A stretch of 64,000 bases of DNA from assembly GCA_921293015.1 (NCBI GenBank), contig OV121093.1, forward strand, positions 1,550,001 through 1,614,000, in the 5' to 3' direction. The translations under genes and the position numbers were made by a program. The DNA is from Phorcus lineatus. Its lineage: Eukaryota > Mollusca > Gastropoda > Trochida > Trochidae. Below are positions 8,169-21,779 of the stretch, one piece after another; position 1 is the first letter of the stretch, and each line of letters begins with the position of its first letter. A model generated the notes under the pieces. That model searched no databases. It saw only the letters and a list, made by a program, of their open reading frames with translations, and was not told the origin of the DNA.

Positions 8169-8729
8169 GCTTTTCTGCTGAGCTCCGCCCGACCCCTTGT
8201 AGTCGCAATTTTCACTCGCCTGGGTGTCGCAGTAAAGGAAATGAGGAAAGCTAAATAGTCGGCAGTCTAGAAGATGCCATATGCGCTGCTCCCTCTTCTT
8301 AGACATAAACACAACTTTGTGACATAATTTTCTTTCAGATTGGTAGGTTAGCCAGCTCTTTACTTGACATCAGAACGCCCTAAGAGGATGGCATGAAACG
8401 TTGCACCTACGTCACGTACGTGCGCCGGATGAAGTCGAAACTCTGAGTCCACAGCAGTGGGCGCTTGGAAATGGTATCGGATAGAAATTAAAGTTATTTC
8501 AGGAGTGTTTTGCGTCTCGTAATAAAGACAAAAGGATAGAAACACTTTCAAAGTTGACATAATTTGTAGGTTAAGTGTTTTTTATTGCATTGACTGAATG
8601 TAAAGACAACTCAGAGACTTGGAAGGTGTGCATTTTTTTTATTTAGATCGACAGCTCACAGAGAGAGATGTAACATGAAACATTTGTACAGAGAAGAGCA
8701 ATTAAAGTTCTCATTTTTAGTTTGTATAT

Positions 8730-8893
8730 CAGGGGAGAGCGCGAACGCAGTCCCCCACACTTATAAATTGCGCACCCGAGTCTTCCACATTTGGGAAGAT
8801 CGCAGGGGTCAACCAAGCCGAGGTGCAATGGAAAGGTCTCGCCCCGGGCCCACAGCCTTGCGGATCACTGTAGAGCCTGTGCCAGGTAAGTAT
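8730..8893 (-). ncRNA. U1 snRNA gene, unit A7
   Basis: Matches the reference gene; 725 bp from both neighbours. Confidence 0.93.
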
Positions 8894-9454
8894 GCTTTTC
8901 TGCTGAGCTCCGCCCGACCCCTTGTAGTCGCAATTTTCACTCGCCTGGGTGTCGCAGTAAAGGAAATGAGGAAAGCTAAATAGTCGGCAGTCTAGAAGAT
9001 GCCATATGCGCTGCTCCCTCTTCTTAGACATAAACACAACTTTGTGACATAATTTTCTTTCAGATTGGTAGGTTAGCCAGCTCTTTACTTGACATCAGAA
9101 CGCCCTAAGAGGATGGCATGAAACGTTGCACCTACGTCACGTACGTGCGCCGGATGAAGTCGAAACTCTGAGTCCACAGCAGTGGGCGCTTGGAAATGGT
9201 ATCGGATAGAAATTAAAGTTATTTCAGGAGTGTTTTGCGTCTCGTAATAAAGACAAAAGGATAGAAACACTTTCAAAGTTGACATAATTTGTAGGTTAAG
9301 TGTTTTTTATTGCATTGACTGAATGTAAAGACAACTCAGAGACTTGGAAGGTGTGCATTTTTTTTATTTAGATCGACAGCTCACAGAGAGAGATGTAACA
9401 TGAAACATTTGTACAGAGAAGAGCAATTAAAGTTCTCATTTTTAGTTTGTATAT

Positions 9455-9618
9455 CAGGGGAGAGCGCGAACGCAGTCCCCCACACTTATAAATTGCGCAC
9501 CCGAGTCTTCCACATTTGGGAAGATCGCAGGGGTCAACCAAGCCGAGGTGCAATGGAAAGGTCTCGCCCCGGGCCCACAGCCTTGCGGATCACTGTAGAG
9601 CCTGTGCCAGGTAAGTAT
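9455..9618 (-). ncRNA. U1 snRNA gene, unit A8
   Basis: Matches the reference gene; 725 bp from both neighbours. Confidence 0.93.
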
Positions 9619-10179
9619 GCTTTTCTGCTGAGCTCCGCCCGACCCCTTGTAGTCGCAATTTTCACTCGCCTGGGTGTCGCAGTAAAGGAAATGAGGAAAG
9701 CTAAATAGTCGGCAGTCTAGAAGATGCCATATGCGCTGCTCCCTCTTCTTAGACATAAACACAACTTTGTGACATAATTTTCTTTCAGATTGGTAGGTTA
9801 GCCAGCTCTTTACTTGACATCAGAACGCCCTAAGAGGATGGCATGAAACGTTGCACCTACGTCACGTACGTGCGCCGGATGAAGTCGAAACTCTGAGTCC
9901 ACAGCAGTGGGCGCTTGGAAATGGTATCGGATAGAAATTAAAGTTATTTCAGGAGTGTTTTGCGTCTCGTAATAAAGACAAAAGGATAGAAACACTTTCA
10001 AAGTTGACATAATTTGTAGGTTAAGTGTTTTTTATTGCATTGACTGAATGTAAAGACAACTCAGAGACTTGGAAGGTGTGCATTTTTTTTATTTAGATCG
10101 ACAGCTCACAGAGAGAGATGTAACATGAAACATTTGTACAGAGAAGAGCAATTAAAGTTCTCATTTTTAGTTTGTATAT

Positions 10180-10343
10180 CAGGGGAGAGCGCGAACGCAG
10201 TCCCCCACACTTATAAATTGCGCACCCGAGTCTTCCACATTTGGGAAGATCGCAGGGGTCAACCAAGCCGAGGTGCAATGGAAAGGTCTCGCCCCGGGCC
10301 CACAGCCTTGCGGATCACTGTAGAGCCTGTGCCAGGTAAGTAT
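10180..10343 (-). ncRNA. U1 snRNA gene, unit A9
   Basis: Matches the reference gene; 725 bp from both neighbours. Confidence 0.93.
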
Positions 10344-10904
10344 GCTTTTCTGCTGAGCTCCGCCCGACCCCTTGTAGTCGCAATTTTCACTCGCCTGGGT
10401 GTCGCAGTAAAGGAAATGAGGAAAGCTAAATAGTCGGCAGTCTAGAAGATGCCATATGCGCTGCTCCCTCTTCTTAGACATAAACACAACTTTGTGACAT
10501 AATTTTCTTTCAGATTGGTAGGTTAGCCAGCTCTTTACTTGACATCAGAACGCCCTAAGAGGATGGCATGAAACGTTGCACCTACGTCACGTACGTGCGC
10601 CGGATGAAGTCGAAACTCTGAGTCCACAGCAGTGGGCGCTTGGAAATGGTATCGGATAGAAATTAAAGTTATTTCAGGAGTGTTTTGCGTCTCGTAATAA
10701 AGACAAAAGGATAGAAACACTTTCAAAGTTGACATAATTTGTAGGTTAAGTGTTTTTTATTGCATTGACTGAATGTAAAGACAACTCAGAGACTTGGAAG
10801 GTGTGCATTTTTTTTATTTAGATCGACAGCTCACAGAGAGAGATGTAACATGAAACATTTGTACAGAGAAGAGCAATTAAAGTTCTCATTTTTAGTTTGT
10901 ATAT

Positions 10905-11068
10905 CAGGGGAGAGCGCGAACGCAGTCCCCCACACTTATAAATTGCGCACCCGAGTCTTCCACATTTGGGAAGATCGCAGGGGTCAACCAAGCCGAGGTG
11001 CAATGGAAAGGTCTCGCCCCGGGCCCACAGCCTTGCGGATCACTGTAGAGCCTGTGCCAGGTAAGTAT
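10905..11068 (-). ncRNA. U1 snRNA gene, unit A10
   Basis: Matches the reference gene; 725 bp from both neighbours. Confidence 0.93.
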
Positions 11069-11629
11069 GCTTTTCTGCTGAGCTCCGCCCGACCCCTTGT
11101 AGTCGCAATTTTCACTCGCCTGGGTGTCGCAGTAAAGGAAATGAGGAAAGCTAAATAGTCGGCAGTCTAGAAGATGCCATATGCGCTGCTCCCTCTTCTT
11201 AGACATAAACACAACTTTGTGACATAATTTTCTTTCAGATTGGTAGGTTAGCCAGCTCTTTACTTGACATCAGAACGCCCTAAGAGGATGGCATGAAACG
11301 TTGCACCTACGTCACGTACGTGCGCCGGATGAAGTCGAAACTCTGAGTCCACAGCAGTGGGCGCTTGGAAATGGTATCGGATAGAAATTAAAGTTATTTC
11401 AGGAGTGTTTTGCGTCTCGTAATAAAGACAAAAGGATAGAAACACTTTCAAAGTTGACATAATTTGTAGGTTAAGTGTTTTTTATTGCATTGACTGAATG
11501 TAAAGACAACTCAGAGACTTGGAAGGTGTGCATTTTTTTTATTTAGATCGACAGCTCACAGAGAGAGATGTAACATGAAACATTTGTACAGAGAAGAGCA
11601 ATTAAAGTTCTCATTTTTAGTTTGTATAT

Positions 11630-11793
11630 CAGGGGAGAGCGCGAACGCAGTCCCCCACACTTATAAATTGCGCACCCGAGTCTTCCACATTTGGGAAGAT
11701 CGCAGGGGTCAACCAAGCCGAGGTGCAATGGAAAGGTCTCGCCCCGGGCCCACAGCCTTGCGGATCACTGTAGAGCCTGTGCCAGGTAAGTAT
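11630..11793 (-). ncRNA. U1 snRNA gene, unit A11
   Basis: Matches the reference gene; 725 bp from both neighbours. Confidence 0.93.
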
Positions 11794-12354
11794 GCTTTTC
11801 TGCTGAGCTCCGCCCGACCCCTTGTAGTCGCAATTTTCACTCGCCTGGGTGTCGCAGTAAAGGAAATGAGGAAAGCTAAATAGTCGGCAGTCTAGAAGAT
11901 GCCATATGCGCTGCTCCCTCTTCTTAGACATAAACACAACTTTGTGACATAATTTTCTTTCAGATTGGTAGGTTAGCCAGCTCTTTACTTGACATCAGAA
12001 CGCCCTAAGAGGATGGCATGAAACGTTGCACCTACGTCACGTACGTGCGCCGGATGAAGTCGAAACTCTGAGTCCACAGCAGTGGGCGCTTGGAAATGGT
12101 ATCGGATAGAAATTAAAGTTATTTCAGGAGTGTTTTGCGTCTCGTAATAAAGACAAAAGGATAGAAACACTTTCAAAGTTGACATAATTTGTAGGTTAAG
12201 TGTTTTTTATTGCATTGACTGAATGTAAAGACAACTCAGAGACTTGGAAGGTGTGCATTTTTTTTATTTAGATCGACAGCTCACAGAGAGAGATGTAACA
12301 TGAAACATTTGTACAGAGAAGAGCAATTAAAGTTCTCATTTTTAGTTTGTATAT

Positions 12355-12518
12355 CAGGGGAGAGCGCGAACGCAGTCCCCCACACTTATAAATTGCGCAC
12401 CCGAGTCTTCCACATTTGGGAAGATCGCAGGGGTCAACCAAGCCGAGGTGCAATGGAAAGGTCTCGCCCCGGGCCCACAGCCTTGCGGATCACTGTAGAG
12501 CCTGTGCCAGGTAAGTAT
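12355..12518 (-). ncRNA. U1 snRNA gene, unit A12
   Basis: Matches the reference gene; 725 bp from both neighbours. Confidence 0.93.
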
Positions 12519-13079
12519 GCTTTTCTGCTGAGCTCCGCCCGACCCCTTGTAGTCGCAATTTTCACTCGCCTGGGTGTCGCAGTAAAGGAAATGAGGAAAG
12601 CTAAATAGTCGGCAGTCTAGAAGATGCCATATGCGCTGCTCCCTCTTCTTAGACATAAACACAACTTTGTGACATAATTTTCTTTCAGATTGGTAGGTTA
12701 GCCAGCTCTTTACTTGACATCAGAACGCCCTAAGAGGATGGCATGAAACGTTGCACCTACGTCACGTACGTGCGCCGGATGAAGTCGAAACTCTGAGTCC
12801 ACAGCAGTGGGCGCTTGGAAATGGTATCGGATAGAAATTAAAGTTATTTCAGGAGTGTTTTGCGTCTCGTAATAAAGACAAAAGGATAGAAACACTTTCA
12901 AAGTTGACATAATTTGTAGGTTAAGTGTTTTTTATTGCATTGACTGAATGTAAAGACAACTCAGAGACTTGGAAGGTGTGCATTTTTTTTATTTAGATCG
13001 ACAGCTCACAGAGAGAGATGTAACATGAAACATTTGTACAGAGAAGAGCAATTAAAGTTCTCATTTTTAGTTTGTATAT

Positions 13080-13243
13080 CAGGGGAGAGCGCGAACGCAG
13101 TCCCCCACACTTATAAATTGCGCACCCGAGTCTTCCACATTTGGGAAGATCGCAGGGGTCAACCAAGCCGAGGTGCAATGGAAAGGTCTCGCCCCGGGCC
13201 CACAGCCTTGCGGATCACTGTAGAGCCTGTGCCAGGTAAGTAT
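13080..13243 (-). ncRNA. U1 snRNA gene, unit A13
   Basis: Matches the reference gene; 725 bp from both neighbours. Confidence 0.93.
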
Positions 13244-13804
13244 GCTTTTCTGCTGAGCTCCGCCCGACCCCTTGTAGTCGCAATTTTCACTCGCCTGGGT
13301 GTCGCAGTAAAGGAAATGAGGAAAGCTAAATAGTCGGCAGTCTAGAAGATGCCATATGCGCTGCTCCCTCTTCTTAGACATAAACACAACTTTGTGACAT
13401 AATTTTCTTTCAGATTGGTAGGTTAGCCAGCTCTTTACTTGACATCAGAACGCCCTAAGAGGATGGCATGAAACGTTGCACCTACGTCACGTACGTGCGC
13501 CGGATGAAGTCGAAACTCTGAGTCCACAGCAGTGGGCGCTTGGAAATGGTATCGGATAGAAATTAAAGTTATTTCAGGAGTGTTTTGCGTCTCGTAATAA
13601 AGACAAAAGGATAGAAACACTTTCAAAGTTGACATAATTTGTAGGTTAAGTGTTTTTTATTGCATTGACTGAATGTAAAGACAACTCAGAGACTTGGAAG
13701 GTGTGCATTTTTTTTATTTAGATCGACAGCTCACAGAGAGAGATGTAACATGAAACATTTGTACAGAGAAGAGCAATTAAAGTTCTCATTTTTAGTTTGT
13801 ATAT

Positions 13805-13968
13805 CAGGGGAGAGCGCGAACGCAGTCCCCCACACTTATAAATTGCGCACCCGAGTCTTCCACATTTGGGAAGATCGCAGGGGTCAACCAAGCCGAGGTG
13901 CAATGGAAAGGTCTCGCCCCGGGCCCACAGCCTTGCGGATCACTGTAGAGCCTGTGCCAGGTAAGTAT
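13805..13968 (-). ncRNA. U1 snRNA gene, unit A14
   Basis: Matches the reference gene; 725 bp from both neighbours. Confidence 0.93.
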
Positions 13969-14529
13969 GCTTTTCTGCTGAGCTCCGCCCGACCCCTTGT
14001 AGTCGCAATTTTCACTCGCCTGGGTGTCGCAGTAAAGGAAATGAGGAAAGCTAAATAGTCGGCAGTCTAGAAGATGCCATATGCGCTGCTCCCTCTTCTT
14101 AGACATAAACACAACTTTGTGACATAATTTTCTTTCAGATTGGTAGGTTAGCCAGCTCTTTACTTGACATCAGAACGCCCTAAGAGGATGGCATGAAACG
14201 TTGCACCTACGTCACGTACGTGCGCCGGATGAAGTCGAAACTCTGAGTCCACAGCAGTGGGCGCTTGGAAATGGTATCGGATAGAAATTAAAGTTATTTC
14301 AGGAGTGTTTTGCGTCTCGTAATAAAGACAAAAGGATAGAAACACTTTCAAAGTTGACATAATTTGTAGGTTAAGTGTTTTTTATTGCATTGACTGAATG
14401 TAAAGACAACTCAGAGACTTGGAAGGTGTGCATTTTTTTTATTTAGATCGACAGCTCACAGAGAGAGATGTAACATGAAACATTTGTACAGAGAAGAGCA
14501 ATTAAAGTTCTCATTTTTAGTTTGTATAT

Positions 14530-14693
14530 CAGGGGAGAGCGCGAACGCAGTCCCCCACACTTATAAATTGCGCACCCGAGTCTTCCACATTTGGGAAGAT
14601 CGCAGGGGTCAACCAAGCCGAGGTGCAATGGAAAGGTCTCGCCCCGGGCCCACAGCCTTGCGGATCACTGTAGAGCCTGTGCCAGGTAAGTAT
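14530..14693 (-). ncRNA. U1 snRNA gene, unit A15
   Basis: Matches the reference gene; 725 bp from both neighbours. Confidence 0.93.
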
Positions 14694-15254
14694 GCTTTTC
14701 TGCTGAGCTCCGCCCGACCCCTTGTAGTCGCAATTTTCACTCGCCTGGGTGTCGCAGTAAAGGAAATGAGGAAAGCTAAATAGTCGGCAGTCTAGAAGAT
14801 GCCATATGCGCTGCTCCCTCTTCTTAGACATAAACACAACTTTGTGACATAATTTTCTTTCAGATTGGTAGGTTAGCCAGCTCTTTACTTGACATCAGAA
14901 CGCCCTAAGAGGATGGCATGAAACGTTGCACCTACGTCACGTACGTGCGCCGGATGAAGTCGAAACTCTGAGTCCACAGCAGTGGGCGCTTGGAAATGGT
15001 ATCGGATAGAAATTAAAGTTATTTCAGGAGTGTTTTGCGTCTCGTAATAAAGACAAAAGGATAGAAACACTTTCAAAGTTGACATAATTTGTAGGTTAAG
15101 TGTTTTTTATTGCATTGACTGAATGTAAAGACAACTCAGAGACTTGGAAGGTGTGCATTTTTTTTATTTAGATCGACAGCTCACAGAGAGAGATGTAACA
15201 TGAAACATTTGTACAGAGAAGAGCAATTAAAGTTCTCATTTTTAGTTTGTATAT

Positions 15255-15418
15255 CAGGGGAGAGCGCGAACGCAGTCCCCCACACTTATAAATTGCGCAC
15301 CCGAGTCTTCCACATTTGGGAAGATCGCAGGGGTCAACCAAGCCGAGGTGCAATGGAAAGGTCTCGCCCCGGGCCCACAGCCTTGCGGATCACTGTAGAG
15401 CCTGTGCCAGGTAAGTAT
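15255..15418 (-). ncRNA. U1 snRNA gene, unit A16
   Basis: Matches the reference gene; 725 bp from both neighbours. Confidence 0.93.
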
Positions 15419-15979
15419 GCTTTTCTGCTGAGCTCCGCCCGACCCCTTGTAGTCGCAATTTTCACTCGCCTGGGTGTCGCAGTAAAGGAAATGAGGAAAG
15501 CTAAATAGTCGGCAGTCTAGAAGATGCCATATGCGCTGCTCCCTCTTCTTAGACATAAACACAACTTTGTGACATAATTTTCTTTCAGATTGGTAGGTTA
15601 GCCAGCTCTTTACTTGACATCAGAACGCCCTAAGAGGATGGCATGAAACGTTGCACCTACGTCACGTACGTGCGCCGGATGAAGTCGAAACTCTGAGTCC
15701 ACAGCAGTGGGCGCTTGGAAATGGTATCGGATAGAAATTAAAGTTATTTCAGGAGTGTTTTGCGTCTCGTAATAAAGACAAAAGGATAGAAACACTTTCA
15801 AAGTTGACATAATTTGTAGGTTAAGTGTTTTTTATTGCATTGACTGAATGTAAAGACAACTCAGAGACTTGGAAGGTGTGCATTTTTTTTATTTAGATCG
15901 ACAGCTCACAGAGAGAGATGTAACATGAAACATTTGTACAGAGAAGAGCAATTAAAGTTCTCATTTTTAGTTTGTATAT

Positions 15980-16143
15980 CAGGGGAGAGCGCGAACGCAG
16001 TCCCCCACACTTATAAATTGCGCACCCGAGTCTTCCACATTTGGGAAGATCGCAGGGGTCAACCAAGCCGAGGTGCAATGGAAAGGTCTCGCCCCGGGCC
16101 CACAGCCTTGCGGATCACTGTAGAGCCTGTGCCAGGTAAGTAT
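15980..16143 (-). ncRNA. U1 snRNA gene, unit A17
   Basis: Matches the reference gene; 725 bp from both neighbours. Confidence 0.93.
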
Positions 16144-16704
16144 GCTTTTCTGCTGAGCTCCGCCCGACCCCTTGTAGTCGCAATTTTCACTCGCCTGGGT
16201 GTCGCAGTAAAGGAAATGAGGAAAGCTAAATAGTCGGCAGTCTAGAAGATGCCATATGCGCTGCTCCCTCTTCTTAGACATAAACACAACTTTGTGACAT
16301 AATTTTCTTTCAGATTGGTAGGTTAGCCAGCTCTTTACTTGACATCAGAACGCCCTAAGAGGATGGCATGAAACGTTGCACCTACGTCACGTACGTGCGC
16401 CGGATGAAGTCGAAACTCTGAGTCCACAGCAGTGGGCGCTTGGAAATGGTATCGGATAGAAATTAAAGTTATTTCAGGAGTGTTTTGCGTCTCGTAATAA
16501 AGACAAAAGGATAGAAACACTTTCAAAGTTGACATAATTTGTAGGTTAAGTGTTTTTTATTGCATTGACTGAATGTAAAGACAACTCAGAGACTTGGAAG
16601 GTGTGCATTTTTTTTATTTAGATCGACAGCTCACAGAGAGAGATGTAACATGAAACATTTGTACAGAGAAGAGCAATTAAAGTTCTCATTTTTAGTTTGT
16701 ATAT

Positions 16705-16868
16705 CAGGGGAGAGCGCGAACGCAGTCCCCCACACTTATAAATTGCGCACCCGAGTCTTCCACATTTGGGAAGATCGCAGGGGTCAACCAAGCCGAGGTG
16801 CAATGGAAAGGTCTCGCCCCGGGCCCACAGCCTTGCGGATCACTGTAGAGCCTGTGCCAGGTAAGTAT
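16705..16868 (-). ncRNA. U1 snRNA gene, unit A18
   Basis: Matches the reference gene; 725 bp from both neighbours. Confidence 0.93.
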
Positions 16869-17429
16869 GCTTTTCTGCTGAGCTCCGCCCGACCCCTTGT
16901 AGTCGCAATTTTCACTCGCCTGGGTGTCGCAGTAAAGGAAATGAGGAAAGCTAAATAGTCGGCAGTCTAGAAGATGCCATATGCGCTGCTCCCTCTTCTT
17001 AGACATAAACACAACTTTGTGACATAATTTTCTTTCAGATTGGTAGGTTAGCCAGCTCTTTACTTGACATCAGAACGCCCTAAGAGGATGGCATGAAACG
17101 TTGCACCTACGTCACGTACGTGCGCCGGATGAAGTCGAAACTCTGAGTCCACAGCAGTGGGCGCTTGGAAATGGTATCGGATAGAAATTAAAGTTATTTC
17201 AGGAGTGTTTTGCGTCTCGTAATAAAGACAAAAGGATAGAAACACTTTCAAAGTTGACATAATTTGTAGGTTAAGTGTTTTTTATTGCATTGACTGAATG
17301 TAAAGACAACTCAGAGACTTGGAAGGTGTGCATTTTTTTTATTTAGATCGACAGCTCACAGAGAGAGATGTAACATGAAACATTTGTACAGAGAAGAGCA
17401 ATTAAAGTTCTCATTTTTAGTTTGTATAT

Positions 17430-17593
17430 CAGGGGAGAGCGCGAACGCAGTCCCCCACACTTATAAATTGCGCACCCGAGTCTTCCACATTTGGGAAGAT
17501 CGCAGGGGTCAACCAAGCCGAGGTGCAATGGAAAGGTCTCGCCCCGGGCCCACAGCCTTGCGGATCACTGTAGAGCCTGTGCCAGGTAAGTAT
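17430..17593 (-). ncRNA. U1 snRNA gene, unit A19
   Basis: Matches the reference gene; 725 bp from both neighbours. Confidence 0.93.
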
Positions 17594-18154
17594 GCTTTTC
17601 TGCTGAGCTCCGCCCGACCCCTTGTAGTCGCAATTTTCACTCGCCTGGGTGTCGCAGTAAAGGAAATGAGGAAAGCTAAATAGTCGGCAGTCTAGAAGAT
17701 GCCATATGCGCTGCTCCCTCTTCTTAGACATAAACACAACTTTGTGACATAATTTTCTTTCAGATTGGTAGGTTAGCCAGCTCTTTACTTGACATCAGAA
17801 CGCCCTAAGAGGATGGCATGAAACGTTGCACCTACGTCACGTACGTGCGCCGGATGAAGTCGAAACTCTGAGTCCACAGCAGTGGGCGCTTGGAAATGGT
17901 ATCGGATAGAAATTAAAGTTATTTCAGGAGTGTTTTGCGTCTCGTAATAAAGACAAAAGGATAGAAACACTTTCAAAGTTGACATAATTTGTAGGTTAAG
18001 TGTTTTTTATTGCATTGACTGAATGTAAAGACAACTCAGAGACTTGGAAGGTGTGCATTTTTTTTATTTAGATCGACAGCTCACAGAGAGAGATGTAACA
18101 TGAAACATTTGTACATAGAAGAGCAATTAAAGTTCTCATTTTTAGTTTGTATAT

Positions 18155-18318
18155 CAGGGGAGAGCGCGAACGCAGTCCCCCACACTTATAAATTGCGCAC
18201 CCGAGTCTTCCACATTTGGGAAGATCGCAGGGGTCAACCAAGCCGAGGTGCAATGGAAAGGTCTCGCCCCGGGCCCACAGCCTTGCGGATCACTGTAGAG
18301 CCTGTGCCAGGTAAGTAT
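18155..18318 (-). ncRNA. U1 snRNA gene, unit A20 (3' flank SNP)
   Basis: The RNA matches the reference. The 3' flank has G to T (plus strand) at 18116, 39 nt past the transcript end and beyond the candidate 3' box. The same change occurs at 20291 in unit A23, three units on. Confidence 0.93.
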
Positions 18319-18879
18319 GCTTTTCTGCTGAGCTCCGCCCGACCCCTTGTAGTCGCAATTTTCACTCGCCTGGGTGTCGCAGTAAAGGAAATGAGGAAAG
18401 CTAAATAGTCGGCAGTCTAGAAGATGCCATATGCGCTGCTCCCTCTTCTTAGACATAAACACAACTTTGTGACATAATTTTCTTTCAGATTGGTAGGTTA
18501 GCCAGCTCTTTACTTGACATCAGAACGCCCTAAGAGGATGGCATGAAACGTTGCACCTACGTCACGTACGTGCGCCGGATGAAGTCGAAACTCTGAGTCC
18601 ACAGCAGTGGGCGCTTGGAAATGGTATCGGATAGAAATTAAAGTTATTTCAGGAGTGTTTTGCGTCTCGTAATAAAGACAAAAGGATAGAAACACTTTCA
18701 AAGTTGACATAATTTGTAGGTTAAGTGTTTTTTATTGCATTGACTGAATGTAAAGACAACTCAGAGACTTGGAAGGTGTGCATTTTTTTTATTTAGATCG
18801 ACAGCTCACAGAGAGAGATGTAACATGAAACATTTGTACAGAGAAGAGCAATTAAAGTTCTCATTTTTAGTTTGTATAT

Positions 18880-19043
18880 CAGGGGAGAGCGCGAACGCAG
18901 TCCCCCACACTTATAAATTGCGCACCCGAGTCTTCCACATTTGGGAAGATCGCAGGGGTCAACCAAGCCGAGGTGCAATGGAAAGGTCTCGCCCCGGGCC
19001 CACAGCCTTGCGGATCACTGTAGAGCCTGTGCCAGGTAAGTAT
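18880..19043 (-). ncRNA. U1 snRNA gene, unit A21
   Basis: Matches the reference gene; lacks the 18116-type SNP of unit A20. Confidence 0.93.
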
Positions 19044-19604
19044 GCTTTTCTGCTGAGCTCCGCCCGACCCCTTGTAGTCGCAATTTTCACTCGCCTGGGT
19101 GTCGCAGTAAAGGAAATGAGGAAAGCTAAATAGTCGGCAGTCTAGAAGATGCCATATGCGCTGCTCCCTCTTCTTAGACATAAACACAACTTTGTGACAT
19201 AATTTTCTTTCAGATTGGTAGGTTAGCCAGCTCTTTACTTGACATCAGAACGCCCTAAGAGGATGGCATGAAACGTTGCACCTACGTCACGTACGTGCGC
19301 CGGATGAAGTCGAAACTCTGAGTCCACAGCAGTGGGCGCTTGGAAATGGTATCGGATAGAAATTAAAGTTATTTCAGGAGTGTTTTGCGTCTCGTAATAA
19401 AGACAAAAGGATAGAAACACTTTCAAAGTTGACATAATTTGTAGGTTAAGTGTTTTTTATTGCATTGACTGAATGTAAAGACAACTCAGAGACTTGGAAG
19501 GTGTGCATTTTTTTTATTTAGATCGACAGCTCACAGAGAGAGATGTAACATGAAACATTTGTACAGAGAAGAGCAATTAAAGTTCTCATTTTTAGTTTGT
19601 ATAT

Positions 19605-19768
19605 CAGGGGAGAGCGCGAACGCAGTCCCCCACACTTATAAATTGCGCACCCGAGTCTTCCACATTTGGGAAGATCGCAGGGGTCAACCAAGCCGAGGTG
19701 CAATGGAAAGGTCTCGCCCCGGGCCCACAGCCTTGCGGATCACTGTAGAGCCTGTGCCAGGTAAGTAT
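19605..19768 (-). ncRNA. U1 snRNA gene, unit A22
   Basis: Matches the reference gene; lacks the SNP shared by units A20 and A23. Confidence 0.93.
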
Positions 19769-20329
19769 GCTTTTCTGCTGAGCTCCGCCCGACCCCTTGT
19801 AGTCGCAATTTTCACTCGCCTGGGTGTCGCAGTAAAGGAAATGAGGAAAGCTAAATAGTCGGCAGTCTAGAAGATGCCATATGCGCTGCTCCCTCTTCTT
19901 AGACATAAACACAACTTTGTGACATAATTTTCTTTCAGATTGGTAGGTTAGCCAGCTCTTTACTTGACATCAGAACGCCCTAAGAGGATGGCATGAAACG
20001 TTGCACCTACGTCACGTACGTGCGCCGGATGAAGTCGAAACTCTGAGTCCACAGCAGTGGGCGCTTGGAAATGGTATCGGATAGAAATTAAAGTTATTTC
20101 AGGAGTGTTTTGCGTCTCGTAATAAAGACAAAAGGATAGAAACACTTTCAAAGTTGACATAATTTGTAGGTTAAGTGTTTTTTATTGCATTGACTGAATG
20201 TAAAGACAACTCAGAGACTTGGAAGGTGTGCATTTTTTTTATTTAGATCGACAGCTCACAGAGAGAGATGTAACATGAAACATTTGTACATAGAAGAGCA
20301 ATTAAAGTTCTCATTTTTAGTTTGTATAT

Positions 20330-20493
20330 CAGGGGAGAGCGCGAACGCAGTCCCCCACACTTATAAATTGCGCACCCGAGTCTTCCACATTTGGGAAGAT
20401 CGCAGGGGTCAACCAAGCCGAGGTGCAATGGAAAGGTCTCGCCCCGGGCCCACAGCCTTGCGGATCACTGTAGAGCCTGTGCCAGGTAAGTAT
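20330..20493 (-). ncRNA. U1 snRNA gene, unit A23 (3' flank SNP)
   Basis: The RNA matches the reference. The 3' flank carries the G to T change at 20291, exactly 2,175 bp (three units) from the one at 18116. Confidence 0.93.
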
Positions 20494-21054
20494 GCTTTTC
20501 TGCTGAGCTCCGCCCGACCCCTTGTAGTCGCAATTTTCACTCGCCTGGGTGTCGCAGTAAAGGAAATGAGGAAAGCTAAATAGTCGGCAGTCTAGAAGAT
20601 GCCATATGCGCTGCTCCCTCTTCTTAGACATAAACACAACTTTGTGACATAATTTTCTTTCAGATTGGTAGGTTAGCCAGCTCTTTACTTGACATCAGAA
20701 CGCCCTAAGAGGATGGCATGAAACGTTGCACCTACGTCACGTACGTGCGCCGGATGAAGTCGAAACTCTGAGTCCACAGCAGTGGGCGCTTGGAAATGGT
20801 ATCGGATAGAAATTAAAGTTATTTCAGGAGTGTTTTGCGTCTCGTAATAAAGACAAAAGGATAGAAACACTTTCAAAGTTGACATAATTTGTAGGTTAAG
20901 TGTTTTTTATTGCATTGACTGAATGTAAAGACAACTCAGAGACTTGGAAGGTGTGCATTTTTTTTATTTAGATCGACAGCTCACAGAGAGAGATGTAACA
21001 TGAAACATTTGTACAGAGAAGAGCAATTAAAGTTCTCATTTTTAGTTTGTATAT

Positions 21055-21218
21055 CAGGGGAGAGCGCGAACGCAGTCCCCCACACTTATAAATTGCGCAC
21101 CCGAGTCTTCCACATTTGGGAAGATCGCAGGGGTCAACCAAGCCGAGGTGCAATGGAAAGGTCTCGCCCCGGGCCCACAGCCTTGCGGATCACTGTAAAG
21201 CCTGTGCCAGGTAAGTAT
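21055..21218 (-). ncRNA. U1 snRNA gene, unit A24, C21U variant
   Basis: One substitution at 21198 changes U1 nt 21 from C to U. In the stem-loop I pairing I infer, C21 faces G44, so the change would give a U-G wobble and leave the stem mostly intact. Confidence 0.92.
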
Positions 21219-21779
21219 GCTTTTCTGCTGAGCTCCGCCCGACCCCTTGTAGTCGCAATTTTCACTCGCCTGGGTGTCGCAGTAAAGGAAATGAGGAAAG
21301 CTAAATAGTCGGCAGTCTAGAAGATGCCATATGCGCTGCTCCCTCTTCTTAGACATAAACACAACTTTGTGACATAATTTTCTTTCAGATTGGTAGGTTA
21401 GCCAGCTCTTTACTTGACATCAGAACGCCCTAAGAGGATGGCATGAAACGTTGCACCTACGTCACGTACGTGCGCCGGATGAAGTCGAAACTCTGAGTCC
21501 ACAGCAGTGGGCGCTTGGAAATGGTATCGGATAGAAATTAAAGTTATTTCAGGAGTGTTTTGCGTCTCGTAATAAAGACAAAAGGATAGAAACACTTTCA
21601 AAGTTGACATAATTTGTAGGTTAAGTGTTTTTTATTGCATTGACTGAATGTAAAGACAACTCAGAGACTTGGAAGGTGTGCATTTTTTTTATTTAGATCG
21701 ACAGCTCACAGAGAGAGATGTAACATGAAACATTTGTACAGAGAAGAGCAATTAAAGTTCTCATTTTTAGTTTGTATAT

